From assembly GCA_029641185.1 (NCBI GenBank), contig JAPWGK010000031.1, positions 1-64,000 of the forward strand: DNA of 64,000 nt. The letters run 5' to 3'. Made by a program: the position numbers and the translations under genes. The number at the start of each line of letters is the position of its first letter. Within the stretch, counting starts at the first letter, position 1. Below, one piece after another: positions 49,501 through 62,800 of this stretch. The notes under the pieces are model-generated. The model had not been told where the DNA came from and ran no database searches. It saw only the letters and a program-made list of their open reading frames with translations. Source of the stretch: Pseudofabraea citricarpa (taxonomy: Eukaryota; Ascomycota; Leotiomycetes; Helotiales; Dermateaceae).

Positions 49501-50663
49501 GAGCTCCAGAGTCTTCTATTGATAAAACTCTTCAGACTTGATCGCTTTGTCCCAGCAGCTCAAAAGTTTGTTACAGCAGTATTCGGCTCTAGTATATTTG
49601 ATACTACAGAAGACCTAAAACAAACGGTTGATCAGGTTTCATCGAACCAGCCTATCGCTCTATGTTCCAGCCCTGGCTTTGATGCAAGTTATAAAGTTGA
49701 CACACTTGTCGAGCGATCACGTACGACTTGCACCAACATCGCCATGGGATCCAATGAAGGCCCAGCTAGTGCAGACAAGGCTATTAGCAATGCTGCCGCC
49801 ACGGGTTCATGGGTCCTCATCAAGAACGTACATCTGGCGCCTACTTGGCTCCAAAGCCTGGAAAAGCGAATGGAGTCGCTCAAACCCCATGCAGACTTCA
49901 GACTATTCTTGTCGATGGAGTCTAGTCCGAAGATTCCTGTCAATCTCTTGCGAGCCTCCCGTGTGTTAATGTACGAGCAACCCGCTGGTGTTAGAGCGAA
50001 TATGAAGGATTCAATGTCTTCATTATCCACTCGAGCTACGAAGACGCCAGTGGAAAGAGCTAGGTTGTACCTCCTACTGTCATTCTTGCATGCTGTTGTG
50101 CAGGAGAGACTGCGTTATGCGCCAAACCTTGGCTGGAACGGATTCTGGGAGTTTAATGATAGTGATGTAAGTGCCATGACATATCATTTGCACAATATAC
50201 TAACTGTTTATAGTATGAATGTTCTGCTTTCATCATCGATACCTGGGTAGAATCGGTAGCTTCAGGCCGATCTAATGTCAACCCTCAAAATCTACCATGG
50301 GAGATGATCCGCACCTTGGTTACTGAGACATACGGTGGAAAGATTGACGATGAGGGGGACTTCTCACTTCTAACACAACTGGTTAGCAGCGTACTTACCC
50401 CATCGGCTTATGATATTGGCCATAAATTGGTTGAAGCTAGCGCTGGTAACGAGGCCCTTGTTGTGCCCAGCGAAACGTCAGCCAAGGATTTCATGGCGTG
50501 GATTCAGAAGCTTCCTGAGAGAGAACCACCAACCTACCTCGGCCTACCTGCAAACGCAGAGAAGTTGCTCCTGGTTGGCCAAGGTCGCAGCATGATTCAA
50601 AACCTCGGAAAGATCACAGAGATGTTGGATGAAGGAGAGCAGATAATGGCCGACGCGGCTTGA
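37503..50663 (+). CDS. nudA/ro-1 (DYN1 orthologue): cytoplasmic dynein heavy chain
   Basis: Three exons (37,503-37,812; 37,868-50,166; 50,214-50,663) with 55- and 47-bp introns encode 4,352 residues, the full length expected for fungal cytoplasmic dynein. It is the minus-end microtubule motor that moves nuclei, endosomes and other cargo along hyphae. The N-terminal tail (to about 1,850) dimerises and binds intermediate chains. P-loop lysines mark AAA1 (GPAGTGKT, Lys1951), AAA2 (GNSGSGKS, Lys2246), AAA3 (GPPGSGKT, Lys2610) and AAA4 (GVSGSGKT, Lys2952). AAA1 also has [15 protein letters not shown] as Walker B region. A heptad-rich stalk begins near 3,190, and the microtubule-binding tip lies near 3,310 ([15 protein letters not shown]). 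Joining exons 2 and 3 restores [16 protein letters not shown]. No disruption was seen. Confidence 0.97.
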
Positions 50664-51089
50664 GATATCTAGAAATCTGTCCGTTGTAAGAAAAGAGAAG
50701 AGATGTTAGATCTCGCCTGTGCGATCAGTGTAGGAGCTGGGGTTTTGTGATCAAGCACGGCGCACTGATGGATGGTTGTTTATTATGGGCATGGCGTGCG
50801 AGCATTTTGCGATGGGATGGGTTTGGTGCTGGTCTTTTTATACCCGGTTTTTGCTCTGCCGATACCTGACGGATTGTATTCCCTTTGTTAGATTATTTTG
50901 TAGCATAGTCGAATCGTTTTCAAATCACTTTGAGATTGCCTCCTGCGTTGAGTATTTGTAGATTTGTCACATCTCAACCTTCAGTACATACGCACCTAGC
51001 TATGTATGTATGTCTAGTAGATTATGGAGGAATAGAAGTGAAATTTTTGTATTCATTAGGCTATTCATCATACTTCCACAACAAACAAA
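50664..51089. other. convergent 3' flanks
   Basis: 426 bp between the dynein stop and the beta-adaptin stop. No gene was found; short frames here are spurious. Confidence 0.6.
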
Positions 51090-53644
51090 TCAGAAACTAA
51101 GCAGGTCCCCATTCGAACCACGACCCATGGCCGGCTGATAGACCTGTTCCGGGGCATTCTGGTTGACGACATACTGCATCTCGCCCCTGCCAACCGTCGG
51201 GCTCCCTCCAAAGCCATCGTCGTTTCCTCCGTTGATATGCATGTTGGCCATCTGCTGCGAACCCACGCCGGCAAAGAACTCGTCGGCTGCATCGACAGCA
51301 GCAGCGAGGTTGCCGCTGTTGCCGTTCTGCGGCCGCACCTCTGGCTGGCCGCCCATGCCGAGCGCCGAGAGGGATTTCTGCGCGTCGAGAGCGTTGGCCG
51401 TTGGCAAGAGGTGTTTTTGGAGAGCCGGACTGTCAATCAGACGTCTTGGTCGAGCTGAGCGGAAGACTTGCTGGACAGGCTTGAGGTAGACGGTAGCGAG
51501 GGTGCCGACATTCAGGCACATTTCCTCAAGGGTTGCTGGGTCTAGCTTTTCTGACTCGGCTGTGATAGGGGGCTTCTCGCCCATCACGATTTGCTTTGCC
51601 GTCTCCATATCTGATGACAATAGGCGCCAGTACATATACCCTCTGTCTCTTAAATCTGGATTGTCTGTATCCTCCGTGGCCCATTTGAGAACCTTCGGTA
51701 CAAGTTCTTGGCCTTTGGTTGGACGTTGAATGAATAGTTTGACGGTGGCAGTCAAGAGAGCAAGCTGAACCTCGACTGGCTCATCGGCAAAAGAGTACAG
51801 GAAATCTTCCAACAAAACATCTGAGTTCTCAATTCGAGAAGCGTACTGACCAATGACCCAGATCATTGCTGCCTTTGCCTCGGGCTCATCCAAAGAATCA
51901 AGATTCTCACACAGTGTAGAAATGATTGACTCGTACTGGTTAGGGTATTTGCGGAAGATATTCCGGATCACCACTGTGGCCTCTTGAACAATGTAAGTGA
52001 CTTTGGTCGCCACAAGCTCTAGCAATGTGTTTATACAGCGTCTTGCTGCAGGCTCAATCTTAATAGCAAGTTTCCCGATTGCTCGCACAGACTTGCGTAC
52101 GAAATGTACGTCGATCTCTGTCGCGTATTCTCGTAGTTCAGTAAGCACTTCCTCGATATTTTTCTCGTTCGCTAGCATGAAAATCAATTCAAGCTTTGTA
52201 ACTTTCACATATATCGGATCGTTATATTTGCAAAAGAATACTCTGATATCGTTCCGCAAAACCTCAGGGCGTCTTTGCAATATCAAAAGGGCGTTTCGTA
52301 AAGCGAGATACTGCACTTCCGGGCCCTTAGCAAGTAGAGTGACCAGTGGAGGAGAAAGCTTTCGGCATAGTGCTGATATTTGCTTCTCATCTGCAATGTA
52401 ATTCATGAGATAAAGTATCACTCGTATGCAAGTAAGTACCACCGCAGAGTTTGAATGCGATAACCGTGGAGATATTCGCTCGGCAAGTAGTAAGGCTTCC
52501 GAGGACTCCTGGGGAACGTAGGACATAAGAGCCTCGAGAATATATGTCTGGCCCCATCTAAAACAATTAAGTTAGTCGTCATCTCTAGAAACTTTCTTAG
52601 TAAATACATACTCCGAGCAATCCGGTAATATCTGAACCATTTTCGAGGCGTTTCCATAATCAATTGTAAGCTTGATTGCGTCACTTCTTTCCCAGATATC
52701 CATCAAACTGGCGAGTGCGCTAGCGACAACCGTAGGATTATCGTCTCTAAGCATAGAATTCAGTCTGTCTATAAGATCTGAAGCCTCAACCAGCGTTCGA
52801 TCATGATCGTATAGCTTTGCAACACAAAAAGCTGCAGTTTTCCGGACATAAGGATCCGGATCTCGTAGAAGTCTCTTCGTAGGTGGCACTGTAGCCTCGA
52901 CAAACTCTCGTACGTGTATATATGACATTGTTCGCAGTGCTAGAGCTCTGACCAAGGGATTGGAATCATCCATATCCTAGTATTAAGATAAGTCGTAGTT
53001 TCGAAACGATGTGTAGAAGAGAACCTACTGCTTCCAAAGTCGGCAAAGCTTTCAGAGCCACTTCAGGCTTCATGCGCGCATAGTTGACCAAGAACAAGAA
53101 GCACCTAGCTGGTATCAGCAATAATTCTCTTCCCCGATATTATGCTTCTCACATCTTCTTGATCTCCAAACTCTGTATATCCATGCAGCCAACGATATCC
53201 GGGAACAGAGCAACCATGTCGTTATTGCTCATTGTCATGTTGGCCACAATCTTCTTCAGGGCAATCTTCTTCGCCGCATGGTTCTTGTCCTTCTTGCCGC
53301 CACTATTCAATTCCAATCGTAACTCGGCGACTTTGCCCTGTGTTGAACGCCAAGGTAAGCCAGAACCTCCATAAAAGCCCGTACCGGGCGGGACGTAATG
53401 CGGTAGAAACATGACAAGCAAGGCAGGAGAACAGCAGAGGGGGGTATCAAGGCAATCAAGATAAGGATAAGAAATACAAGGCAGCGCTATAACTTCGAGC
53501 AGAGCTCATCCGGACATTGCGTCTGGGGACTGAGGCCGAGAGCATATGCGCCAGCGCACTCTTATCGTAGGAGGAGGAAACAGGATGGATGGGAAAGGGA
53601 CGTACTCGAGCAAAGAGCTTCGCATCTCCCCCGCCTGAAGCCAT
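51090..53644 (-). CDS. beta-adaptin of a clathrin adaptor complex (AP-1, less likely AP-2)
   Basis: Five exons (53,644-53,606; 53,337-53,153; 53,104-53,029; 52,976-52,612; 52,557-51,090) give 710 residues. The first intron is long for this window (268 bp); the others are 48-54 bp. The protein is an armadillo-type adaptin trunk: KVAELRLELNS and KKIALKKIVANMTMSNNDMVALFPD at the start, then NPLVRALALRTMSYI and DPDPYVRKTAAFCVAKL. After about residue 600 comes a short Gly/Asn/Gln-rich hinge ending GDLLSF. No folded ear domain follows, which is usual for fungal beta chains. The complex sorts cargo into clathrin-coated vesicles at the trans-Golgi or endosomes. AP-1 and AP-2 beta chains are hard to separate by eye. 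The gene diverges from EMC4. Confidence 0.85.
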
Positions 53645-54082
53645 AATGGGCGGAGCTTAATCAGTGTACAGACACCCCTCCCTCCACACGCACACACACT
53701 TGGCCTGGCTGTCCAACGAGGATGGGCGACTCCGAGTTCCAACGGCAAGGCGCAGGAAGTGGTCACATGGGCCGCGTTGACCGGCAGCAGGTGGGATGAG
53801 TGCGTCGCGATCGATGCTCCATCTACGAGGGGAATCTGCGAGTATCGAGTATCGTCGGTTCCGTCTGCGCGTCGTGTAGGAGGTTTGGAGCGTTCAGACG
53901 TTACGAGCTCCGGTCAACATTGGAAATAGGAGGGTCCGGGGTCCTCCCGCTACTGTACCAGCGCTCTTTCGCGAGCCGCTACTGTGCTTCTTACATTGAC
54001 AACCCGCTAGCTATCCGCGACGTCAACGTCAAGCTCTATCTCCACCACATCGCTCGTCCTGTACACCTGTACACCTATCGCC

Positions 54083-54751
54083 ATGTCAGAATATACCCCG
54101 ATGCCGCCTCAATGGGTCGTTGACCTGAACAGCCCGCCTGTGACCAAGCCAAAGTCCACAGCCATCCCGGATCCGCCAGGATACACGGCTGCATTCACTG
54201 GAAGCAAGGTAGCTAGCTCACTCCTTGTCTCTACCCATCTCCAGCATAGTCTAACACTGCACAGAAGCAGATTGCTGCATCCAAGGGCACAGTCCGCGCC
54301 GCCCCCAGCCCCGAAGAGATGGATACGTTGAAGCTCAAGAAAGCGTGGGAGGTGGCACTCGCCCCCGTCAAGCAGCTACCCATGACGGCAATCATGATGT
54401 ACATGTCCGGAAACTCGCTGCAGATATTCAGTATCATGATGGTAGTTATGGCGTTCAAGAACCCAGTCATGGGCTTGGTTGCGACAAACCAGGCATTCGA
54501 GAAGTTCGAGAGCGACGGTACCAAGGGCAAGCTGTTACAGGTCAAGGCCGTATACGTGTTGATGCAATTATTGGCTTTGGCTTTGGGTGTATGGAAGGTG
54601 AACGGGATGGGATTGTTACCGTAGGTCAATTCTCCAAAGGCAAAGATACTAGGTAGCTAACCCGACCAACAGAACTACAAGGTCAGACTGGTTGGCTTGG
54701 GAGACGGCAAGAGATCCGATGGAATTCGCGATTCCTGCATTTAATTCATAA
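54083..54751 (+). CDS. EMC4: ER membrane protein complex subunit 4
   Basis: Exons 54,083-54,208, 54,265-54,620 and 54,673-54,751 give 186 residues, the normal size. EMC4 belongs to the insertase complex that places moderately hydrophobic and tail-anchored segments in the ER membrane. The cytosolic start has PPQWVVDLNSPP, and the core has KKAWEVALAPVKQLPMTAIMMYMSGNSLQIFSIMMV with hydrophobic helices at about residues 80-115 and 140-158. The last exon restores LLPTTRSDWLAWETARDP, the conserved end. The start is the first in-frame ATG of the exon. Beta-adaptin starts 438 bp away in the opposite direction. Confidence 0.95.
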
Positions 54752-55529
54752 ACTTGGATAAGGGATAATACAGGTTGGCGTTAGGAGAAATCAATGACTT
54801 TATTGTGGACAAGGAATGGGTTGGCGTCGTGATGGAGATTCTGCTTGCTGCAGGAGGGGCCGCATAATGGAAGTGTCATTGTGATTGAAGTTTCTCAGAA
54901 GTGGTATAGCCAAGGCCATTCGTCAGAGACTAGGTATTTGCATCTAGACTTTGAGCAACGCAAGGCTTCATGTCTGCTGGTAGTAACATGTACGATATAA
55001 ACCAGGAATAAAGCAGTTTACTGTAGGCAAGACTTCCATCTCAACAACAAAATAAAAATGAAATCACATCAAGTAATAAAGTAGGTACACAATTTTAAAA
55101 GAACAGACAGAGATCGAATTACATCCATTGATACTTTTAATAATCCCTCAAAGTGTAAGCAATACATACACCTTACGCAGGCTAAGTAGAAATTACCAAC
55201 TTTCTAGCCTAATGATCCTACAAAAACGCAAACAGAAACAGAGGAGCAACTCCAACAGCCCAACCCGTTGCCAATCCAGCCAAATAAGGGCCCAAGCAGA
55301 ATATCCCAAATCCCGAGTTCCAAGCCCCAATTTCAGAAGGTAACCTACCTAACAGCAATAATTCGTAGTCCGCACACCAATCCGTACAATAAACACCACA
55401 TTATCATCCCCCTCATTCACCAGATATGTACTCACACCAGTGTCCCTCGCATTCAGCCATGTGCCCCAGGAAGTAGGACGCCTATCTTTGTCGTCCATCA
55501 AACACGCCTTTCAAAACATGAGAACTGGT
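54752..55529. other. intergenic, nothing recognised
   Basis: 778 bp between two convergent genes. Only short frames without family features are present; it probably holds 3' untranslated regions. Confidence 0.5.
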
Positions 55530-58500
55530 TCAGCTTTTTACACTGCTCCCAATACTGCTGATTGAATCCTTGAGTTTTTCGCCAACTCCACCAGCCCAAT
55601 CAGGAAGCTTCATACTCATCTTCATCCTCCCCGTGACGATTGCCTCGATGATATTGAGGATTCCGAAGGTACAAGAACCAAGGGCTCTGAAGAGTGCCAG
55701 GGCGGCCACACTCCATAAGATCAAGGTCAAGTAAAAGTTGTTCCCGAGAGATTTGTTTCCATAGGCCTCACTCACAACCATAGCGAGAATAGCATTGGCA
55801 ATCATCCAAGAAACAACCATGTATGTTCGCACCGACTTGTAGTAATCTTCTTGTTGTTGCGACTCTGAGACTGGAACTTCCGGTACCTCCAGGCGGTCTC
55901 GGAGGTTTCGCAGTGCTTCGTCGTAACCTGAATCAATGTCCAGCTGCTCGGATGGCATTTCGAGCTCAACAGTTGAACCCTTGCCACCTATAGCAGCACC
56001 CAGGTCGGTATGAATGACATTGTCTCCCTTTGTGCCCCATGTTACGTCGTGAGTGTTACAAAATGCATAAACTTGAAGGGTGCAAATGTATGATGGGAGG
56101 AGAGCAAAGTATTGAGCTGATGATGTGAACATATGCCAAGGTTCGAGATATAGGAAGGACATGAGGAAGTAGAGTCCGACTGTTGAAGCCATAGATACAA
56201 CCATGTTGGTGAAAATGTTGTCGCCAATCTTGATAGCATTGTCCTTGAATTGGCGAACAATAATATAAATGGTTGCGAAAGTGGTGTATGCCATGATAAT
56301 ACTGTAAATAACCATAGAGCCCAGGTACAGCTTCCTAGCGCCTTGTGGCCGATTTCCCATTGATAGAATAAATTGCGTGCAGATGAGGAGTACGCATGTA
56401 TACCGGAGAACATTAAAGATGACCTTGCCGATACTGTGGCCAAAGGGATCGACGAGAGGATCTGCTAATGAGCCCGCCACAAAATAGAACGTGAGATAGA
56501 AGTTAGCAAGTGAGAAGAAGGTGAACAGCAAGTTGATGAACTGGTAGATGAATTCGACATGTAGAAGGATCTTGCGACCCATAGTGTGATCTGTTCTCCA
56601 TATCTGTTTGAAATGCACCAAGGAGTAGACAGCAGCGAAGAAAGCTCCGTTGAGCCATCTTCGTCTTTGAGAGACGAACTCTGGAACAGCATCTATACAA
56701 GTGTTAGACTATGCAGCTTAAAAATAATCAGAGTACTTGCCTGGCACATCAGTCTCTCCTGTACACCCCTTCACGTATTTAAGCACCCATCGTTCGTCTC
56801 TCTTTGCTACTAACTCCCAGCAAAGAATACGATCTTCAGCCAAATACATATTCGCCGTGAAAACGTCTGCATTTTGACCGTGCAGAGTTTCTCCCTTGAA
56901 ATACTGACTCAAAGGTCCGTGTCCCGTATGGTCATTCTGCAAGGCGTGGTACCGGTAGGCACTCAATGCTCCTGGTAGGACAGTGATGTATCCAAAAACA
57001 CTCTCCAAGGGCTTGTCGAGGATATTTGACATTTTATACTCGAAATTTTGAGAGGCGACAAGGGGATTAAGAAGGCCCAACCAGCCCTTGCCCTTCATAG
57101 CTTTAATTTCACCACAAGCACCAGCCACATTAGAATCTGTATCGAAAGCCTTCCATAGATGATATAGGGAATTAGATCCAGGTTTCGTCCCAACATCCAG
57201 TAGAATACAGATATTCGGTGTGAGTGCTCTTCCAAAGGCATTGAAGAACCATCTATGTGAGTTGAGTTTCTTGGCATTCTTCTCCTTCAAACAGAAAATC
57301 ATCTGCACAGGAACGATGCCTTTCTCGGCTCCCTTGAATTTGAGATCTGAATCAAGAGAAACTTGAGTGGTGTACTCATAAACGTGCGCTTGAACTTCGC
57401 GGCCGTTGACTAAGTTCTTAGCGATTCCGTCCTGGTATACACCCATAGCCGCCAAAGCATCCAGAGTCCGGGGATGAATCTTCTGTCTTCCATCCGACAC
57501 AACACAGACGACTATCTTTTGCCATCCATGCTCTCCCCACGTTCTGGATTTTGAGCGCGAACAAAAATGAGAGATATTCTTCATTACGGCATGCATTGTC
57601 CTGGTAAAGTCGATCTCGCTTTCGTTATACATGGTAACACAAATGAAGAGTTCAGTGTCTCTAGAAGTGGTGCCAATGTTTTGACGGAGTTTGTAACCCT
57701 TGGACACAAAGTCATCCGGATCGCATGTAACTGCTGTATATCGCATATGGGTGAACTCAATCTCATCTCTCCGTGGTAAGAAACTGTAGAGAATTGTGGG
57801 GATTTTGCATTCCAAGATCAACTCCCCATTGATTAGCCTGACCTCTTTCTTCGCCATTTGAGCCTGACGGGCCCCTCGGCGTTCTTGCTGCCCATCAGGT
57901 GCTGGTCCATAATGTTCATAGTCTTCCTTGGATTCGGATTCCACATCGTCAGTAAATGTAGATTGAGATGCATAAGAGTCGCGAGTCTTCAAGTTCTGCC
58001 TAGCGTCAGAGCTATGAGTACTCTCCGTACCGAAGACATCGTCACCGTTGGAAAGGTCTCCATCAGCGTCCAGAGGAATTGAGATGGTTGCATCGTCCGC
58101 GAAAGTAGAATTACGGGCTGCTGCTCCTGGACCCGAAAACAGTGGAGCAGGAGGCAGTGGTCGACGAGGACTGCCACCATACCTTGAAGAAGGTGTTCCT
58201 GGTCGTGGACTACCATTGAGTTCCGGAGGTTCGAATTGTAGGTTTGGCGGCGGGGGTCGAAATTCAGAGGAGCCTCTTGTGGGTGAGATTCTCCCACTGG
58301 GATTATAAGGCGCATACGAACCAGGAGCCATGTTCGGGGCTGTATCTATGATAGAGGGTGCGCGAGAGTGAGAGGAGCTGACTGAGGGTTGGTACGATCT
58401 GCGCGGCGTGAACGGACTGTTTGCATTTTGTAAGCTTGAGTTTGCCTTCTTTTGAGCACCAGAGTATGGAGGCGGAGATCTGGGGACTTCTCGAATAGAT

Positions 58501-58910
58501 CTTCTGCGAGATGGCCCATCTGGAATTACTGGTAGCAGATCGGCAATATCTCTTTCGTCTGCAGTTGTTGACTTCTTCTGCAGCTTGCAGGTAGGACCTG
58601 CGTCTTTGTTGGGGCTCATAGCCGGTGACTTTTTCTGCAACTTGCGAGAAGAAACAGCTTCTTCCTCTTCCTTGAGAGAAGAAAGGTGTTCAGGAGTTGA
58701 AATCTGATGGTTATTCTTTGGCTTGAGTGCAAGAGGTTGCGGCACGAGATGTGGTGGAACGTACGGACGACTCTCAGGCTCGTCTACTGAAGTCAACAAA
58801 CGTATGGCAGAGCCACTGTTATCAGTACCGGTGGGTGTTGTATTGTCTTCATCGTATGTCGGAAGGCCAGTGTATACCGGTGGTTGCGAGGGAGTTCTGG
58901 GGCGATGCAT
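55530..58910 (-). CDS. chitin synthase, division 1 (class I/II type)
   Basis: Exons 58,910-56,741 and 56,692-55,530 give 1,110 residues (1,117 if the ATG at 58,931 is used). The enzyme polymerises GlcNAc from UDP-GlcNAc and extrudes chitin through the plasma membrane. A Pro/Ser-rich N-terminus of about 360 residues precedes the catalytic domain with [38 protein letters not shown], the EDR motif in [11 protein letters not shown], and QRRRW (732-736) in the second exon. Several membrane helices follow. The 48-bp intron splits the Asp codon in TDVPDAVPEF and begins GC (AG/GCAAGT), not GT. Using the nearby GT would insert residues into a conserved site. Length suggests class II, but class I is possible. 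The MSB2-like gene lies upstream on the same strand. Confidence 0.93.
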
Positions 58911-59846
58911 TTTGATTTGGTGGTGCGCCAAAAATGCGCCAGAGGAATGTTGTTTACTTTAAATTCCAACTCATCGAGGGGTGGCGCCGCGAGCGAGACC
59001 GGGATACAAGGCTTGTTGGAATCTGGCACAGTTACAAAAAATTCAGAAGAATCAATAGGGTGCGAGATCGAGAGCAATTGAGGAAACAGCGGTATCAGAA
59101 TCGAAGTCCTGTGTTGATATCAGAACCATCAGCTTTCCGGGCTGCTTCGTCCTCTTCTGCTCGCTTGTCCTTTTGCGGTGAGTTGCCATAGCGACCGCAG
59201 CCTTCTCGGTCAGGACGGATGGGCCCACCACCAATCCTGCAGCCTCGTTGTGTTGTCATGATATAACAACCATGATGCATGGGGTGTCCCCAGAATCCCA
59301 GATACCTACCAACCAAAGCTCTGTCCACCATGAACACGGTGCTTGGCTGCGCATCGAGGGGACACACGACACGCATTCACATGTACAGAAGAGAAGCAGC
59401 GGTACGAGGTTGACTCCATGTCACATGCATGGTATTGCATTAAATTGTAGAATAGATCCTTCATTCGTTGGACCGTAAATGTACACTAACATAGCCACCC
59501 TCCACCTCATCTCTTGCCGCCAGCCTTCTCCCATTCTCTTTTCTTCATCTATCATTCGCATCCACAAAAAGCCTCACCGGGGAAAAGGTAAAAGTCCTCT
59601 GATCAGGTCTTCGCCAAAAAGGTAGGCGAGAGATCCTTCGCGATACAGTAGGGGGTATGATGGTGGCGGTACCCAACGCCCAAATACGAGAATTTATGAC
59701 AAGGAAAATGGTGTATCGTGTGAAACAGGCATCGGTGCCATGTCGGAATTGAGGAGGTTAATGTACATCTACGATCAGGAGCTTCGTGGCGGGTGTGGGT
59801 ATATTGAATCTCGAGAAAATTGAAAGAAAATATCGTGCTTAGGCCT
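58911..59846. other. intergenic, chitin synthase upstream region
   Basis: 936 bp between MSB2's 3' end and the chitin synthase start on the same strand. Small overlapping frames of 60-95 codons show no family features. Confidence 0.5.
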
Positions 59847-62800
59847 TTAATTCCAGCCAAGAGAGTTTTCCGCCATCATCGGTGCTGAGATCTGGGCTGT
59901 GCGTGCCGAGTTGCCATTGCTTCTGCCACTGCCCCTGCTACCTCGACTATCGCGATTGAATCCAGGCGAGTTGCGACCTCCAGACATCATGGCACCACCC
60001 ATAAGAGCTGGGCTTCCGGACTGTCTCATTTCCGCAGGGTTCAAGACAGAGCTTGATCGGCGATGAGCTTGCTTGCGCTTCTTGTATCGTCGAGCAATGA
60101 AGAACATGGCAACTCCGTAGGCAGCAGCACCTCCTACTGCTCCAAGGGCAATACCAGCCGTAGCACCCTTGACGGATGAGCTTGTGTCCTGAGAGCTGGG
60201 ATCAAAGACACCATTATTGACAGATGTTGTCGAAGTGGCTGCTGGAGCGGCTCCAGTTCCAGAAGCTGCACTTCCACCCAAAGTAGATCCTGGAATGATA
60301 GAAATAGCAGGGTTGATGTAGTTCATGAGAGTGCTGACACTAGTGCTTGGGCTGTTGTAAATCTTCGAGACAGGGGTCTTGATGGTAAGTTGCAGTGTGT
60401 TGACCATGGATGTGGGAATGTATGCCAGTGCAAGGGTGGTAACAAAACCAAGCTGTTCTCGGGTGTCGTAAGGAATAAGACTGTGCATGACAATCTGGTC
60501 ACTTTTGAGGTCAAGACCCTCGGCTACACCTTCGGGAAGGTAGGTGAAGATCTGAGCAGATGACATAGTGTTCGAAACAACAAAGTCATAGTTGAGAGCG
60601 TAAAGGAACGCAAGTTGAATCAAAGTTGCACCTTCTGGGGCATCTGGGGTACCAGTGCTTGGCGAAATGACCTGGGGCAAATTCGGTGGAAGGGCAGTAG
60701 CCGTGGGACCGGCACTAGACAGAGTTCCAGATGAAGATTGAGCAATTATGGTGGTTGGAAGCCACAGAGATGTCGCAGAATCTGTGCCTGTTGGTACAAC
60801 AGTGAATACTGGTGGCTGGGACGAAGTTGAGGGAGTTATCGAGGTGGTCGCAGGTACTTGGGTGGTTGCCTCAGAAGGTGCAGTCGGGAAAAGGCTTGAC
60901 AATGGAGTGGACAGTGGTAGAGATTCCGATGGAGTCACAATGGGAACTGTCTCGTTTCCGGCACTTGTGGCTGTTGGCAAAGTTGTCAATTGCGAGCTTG
61001 TCAAAGGCAAACTTGTTATACTGTCCGTACCATTGGTGCTCGGAGCTCCTGTAGAAGTGCTTCCGGCAGTACCGGTTACTGATGGCAAGTTGGATGAGAG
61101 TGAAATTCCTGGGGTGGTTGCGGTTTCGGTGCTGTTCTCGCCAGGACTGATACTCGTAGGCAAGGTCTCGGTTGCAGAAGTAACACCCGTTCCATAGAAA
61201 GAAGTAGTAGCACTGGATGGAAGACCAGTCTCGGACACGGTTGGGGCTGTTGTGCTTGCAGCTGAACCATCGGAGGCAGTAGAAGAGCCAAATATGCTAG
61301 ACAAGATGCTACCCAGATCTGTAGAAGAAGCAGAATCAGAACTAACAGTGCTTGGTCCAGCAGCCGATGTGATCTCGGATGCTGAGGGGCCGGTGGAAGC
61401 GGGACCGGTCACTCCGTCCGTGGAAGTAGAAACTTCTCCCGATGCTAAAGATGATGCGGAGTCTGTTGGGCTAGGGGTAGTAGGTTCTTCTGAAGCCGTT
61501 GGGGTCGGAGTAGCAGCGGCTCCTGTTGAAGCCGGGCCACTGATTCCATCAGCCGTGCTAGTAGGTAGCGAAGACGAAGGCTCTTCGGTCGCACTGCCAA
61601 GAATCGAAGACAAAAGATCTGAGGTGGGAACTGCACTCGGCTCCGTATCGGCTGTGGTTGTTGGGGTTGCACCAGTCGAAGCTGGTCCGCTGATACCATC
61701 GGCTGTGCTTGATTCCACAGAAGATGATGGTGCATCCGCTGTAACGCTGGCAATGACCGAAGAAAGAAGATCAGATGTTGGTTCCGGAGCAAGTTCAGTG
61801 GTTGACGCAGCAGCACCGGTTGAAGCTGGGCCACTAATACCATCAGCGGTGCTAGAAGGGGTTGCAGGTGAAGGAGTCTCGGTACTGATTCCTGCTTCCG
61901 AGCTGGTGCTAGCGCTAGAGACATCTGGTAGTACAGTGCTCAGAAGAGAATTCAAGACGCCCACAGGAGTACTGGAGGCTGCAGCTGGATCAGTCGATCC
62001 CTGAGAGCCAGAGAAAGAAAGACCGGAGGAGACACTCTCAGCTTGTGCAGTAGTTGTAGGTTCTGAAGCGGTAGTTGGTTCGGCTACAGAGCTCTCAGCA
62101 GTACTACTGACTACTCCGCCTGGGCCAAATGTAATTGCACTTGGGATAGAAGAAGATGTCTCAGTTGCACTCTCAATGGCACTTTCACTGGTCGATTCAG
62201 GTAACGAAGTCTCCGACGTTGGAGTTGCGCTTGTTGTTGGCAAAACGACAGGGGCACTGCTTGAGCCAGTTCCCAATACCGACGAAAGAACGGAAGAGAC
62301 GACAGGAATCAAACCTGCGGAGGTAGTTTCGGCAGTTGACGTTTCTTCAGCACTGCTAGCGGAGACACTTGCTTGAGTCGTTGTTTGTTCGGCACTGGTC
62401 GGCTGAACGCTCGAGGCTTCAGCACTCGATTGTTCGGCGCTCGCTGACTGGATGCTTGAAGCTTCAGCACTTGATTGTTCGGCGCTCGTTGCCTGGATGC
62501 TTGAGGGTTCCGCACTCGATTGCTCGGTGCTCGTTGCCTGGACGCTTGATACTTCAGCACTTGATTGTTCGGCGCTCGTTGGTACAGTGCTTGACAATGC
62601 TTCGGCGCTTGATGAATCGGCACTTGTTGGCTCAGCACTAGTCGAAATCGAAGACTCTGCAACTGTAGAAGTAATAGAATCCACCGAACTTGCTGATGAG
62701 GACTCCGCAATGACATTGGTTGACGAGTCTGGAGCGGTCGTCTCGGTACTAGAAGGAATGGTAGAAACGCTCGTCCCATCCACGATCACGGTCTGAGGAA

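Noticed and set aside
61252..62004. 250-codon plus-strand frame
   Set aside because: It is the antisense shadow of the MSB2 Ser/Thr repeats, which produces long open frames through biased codons.
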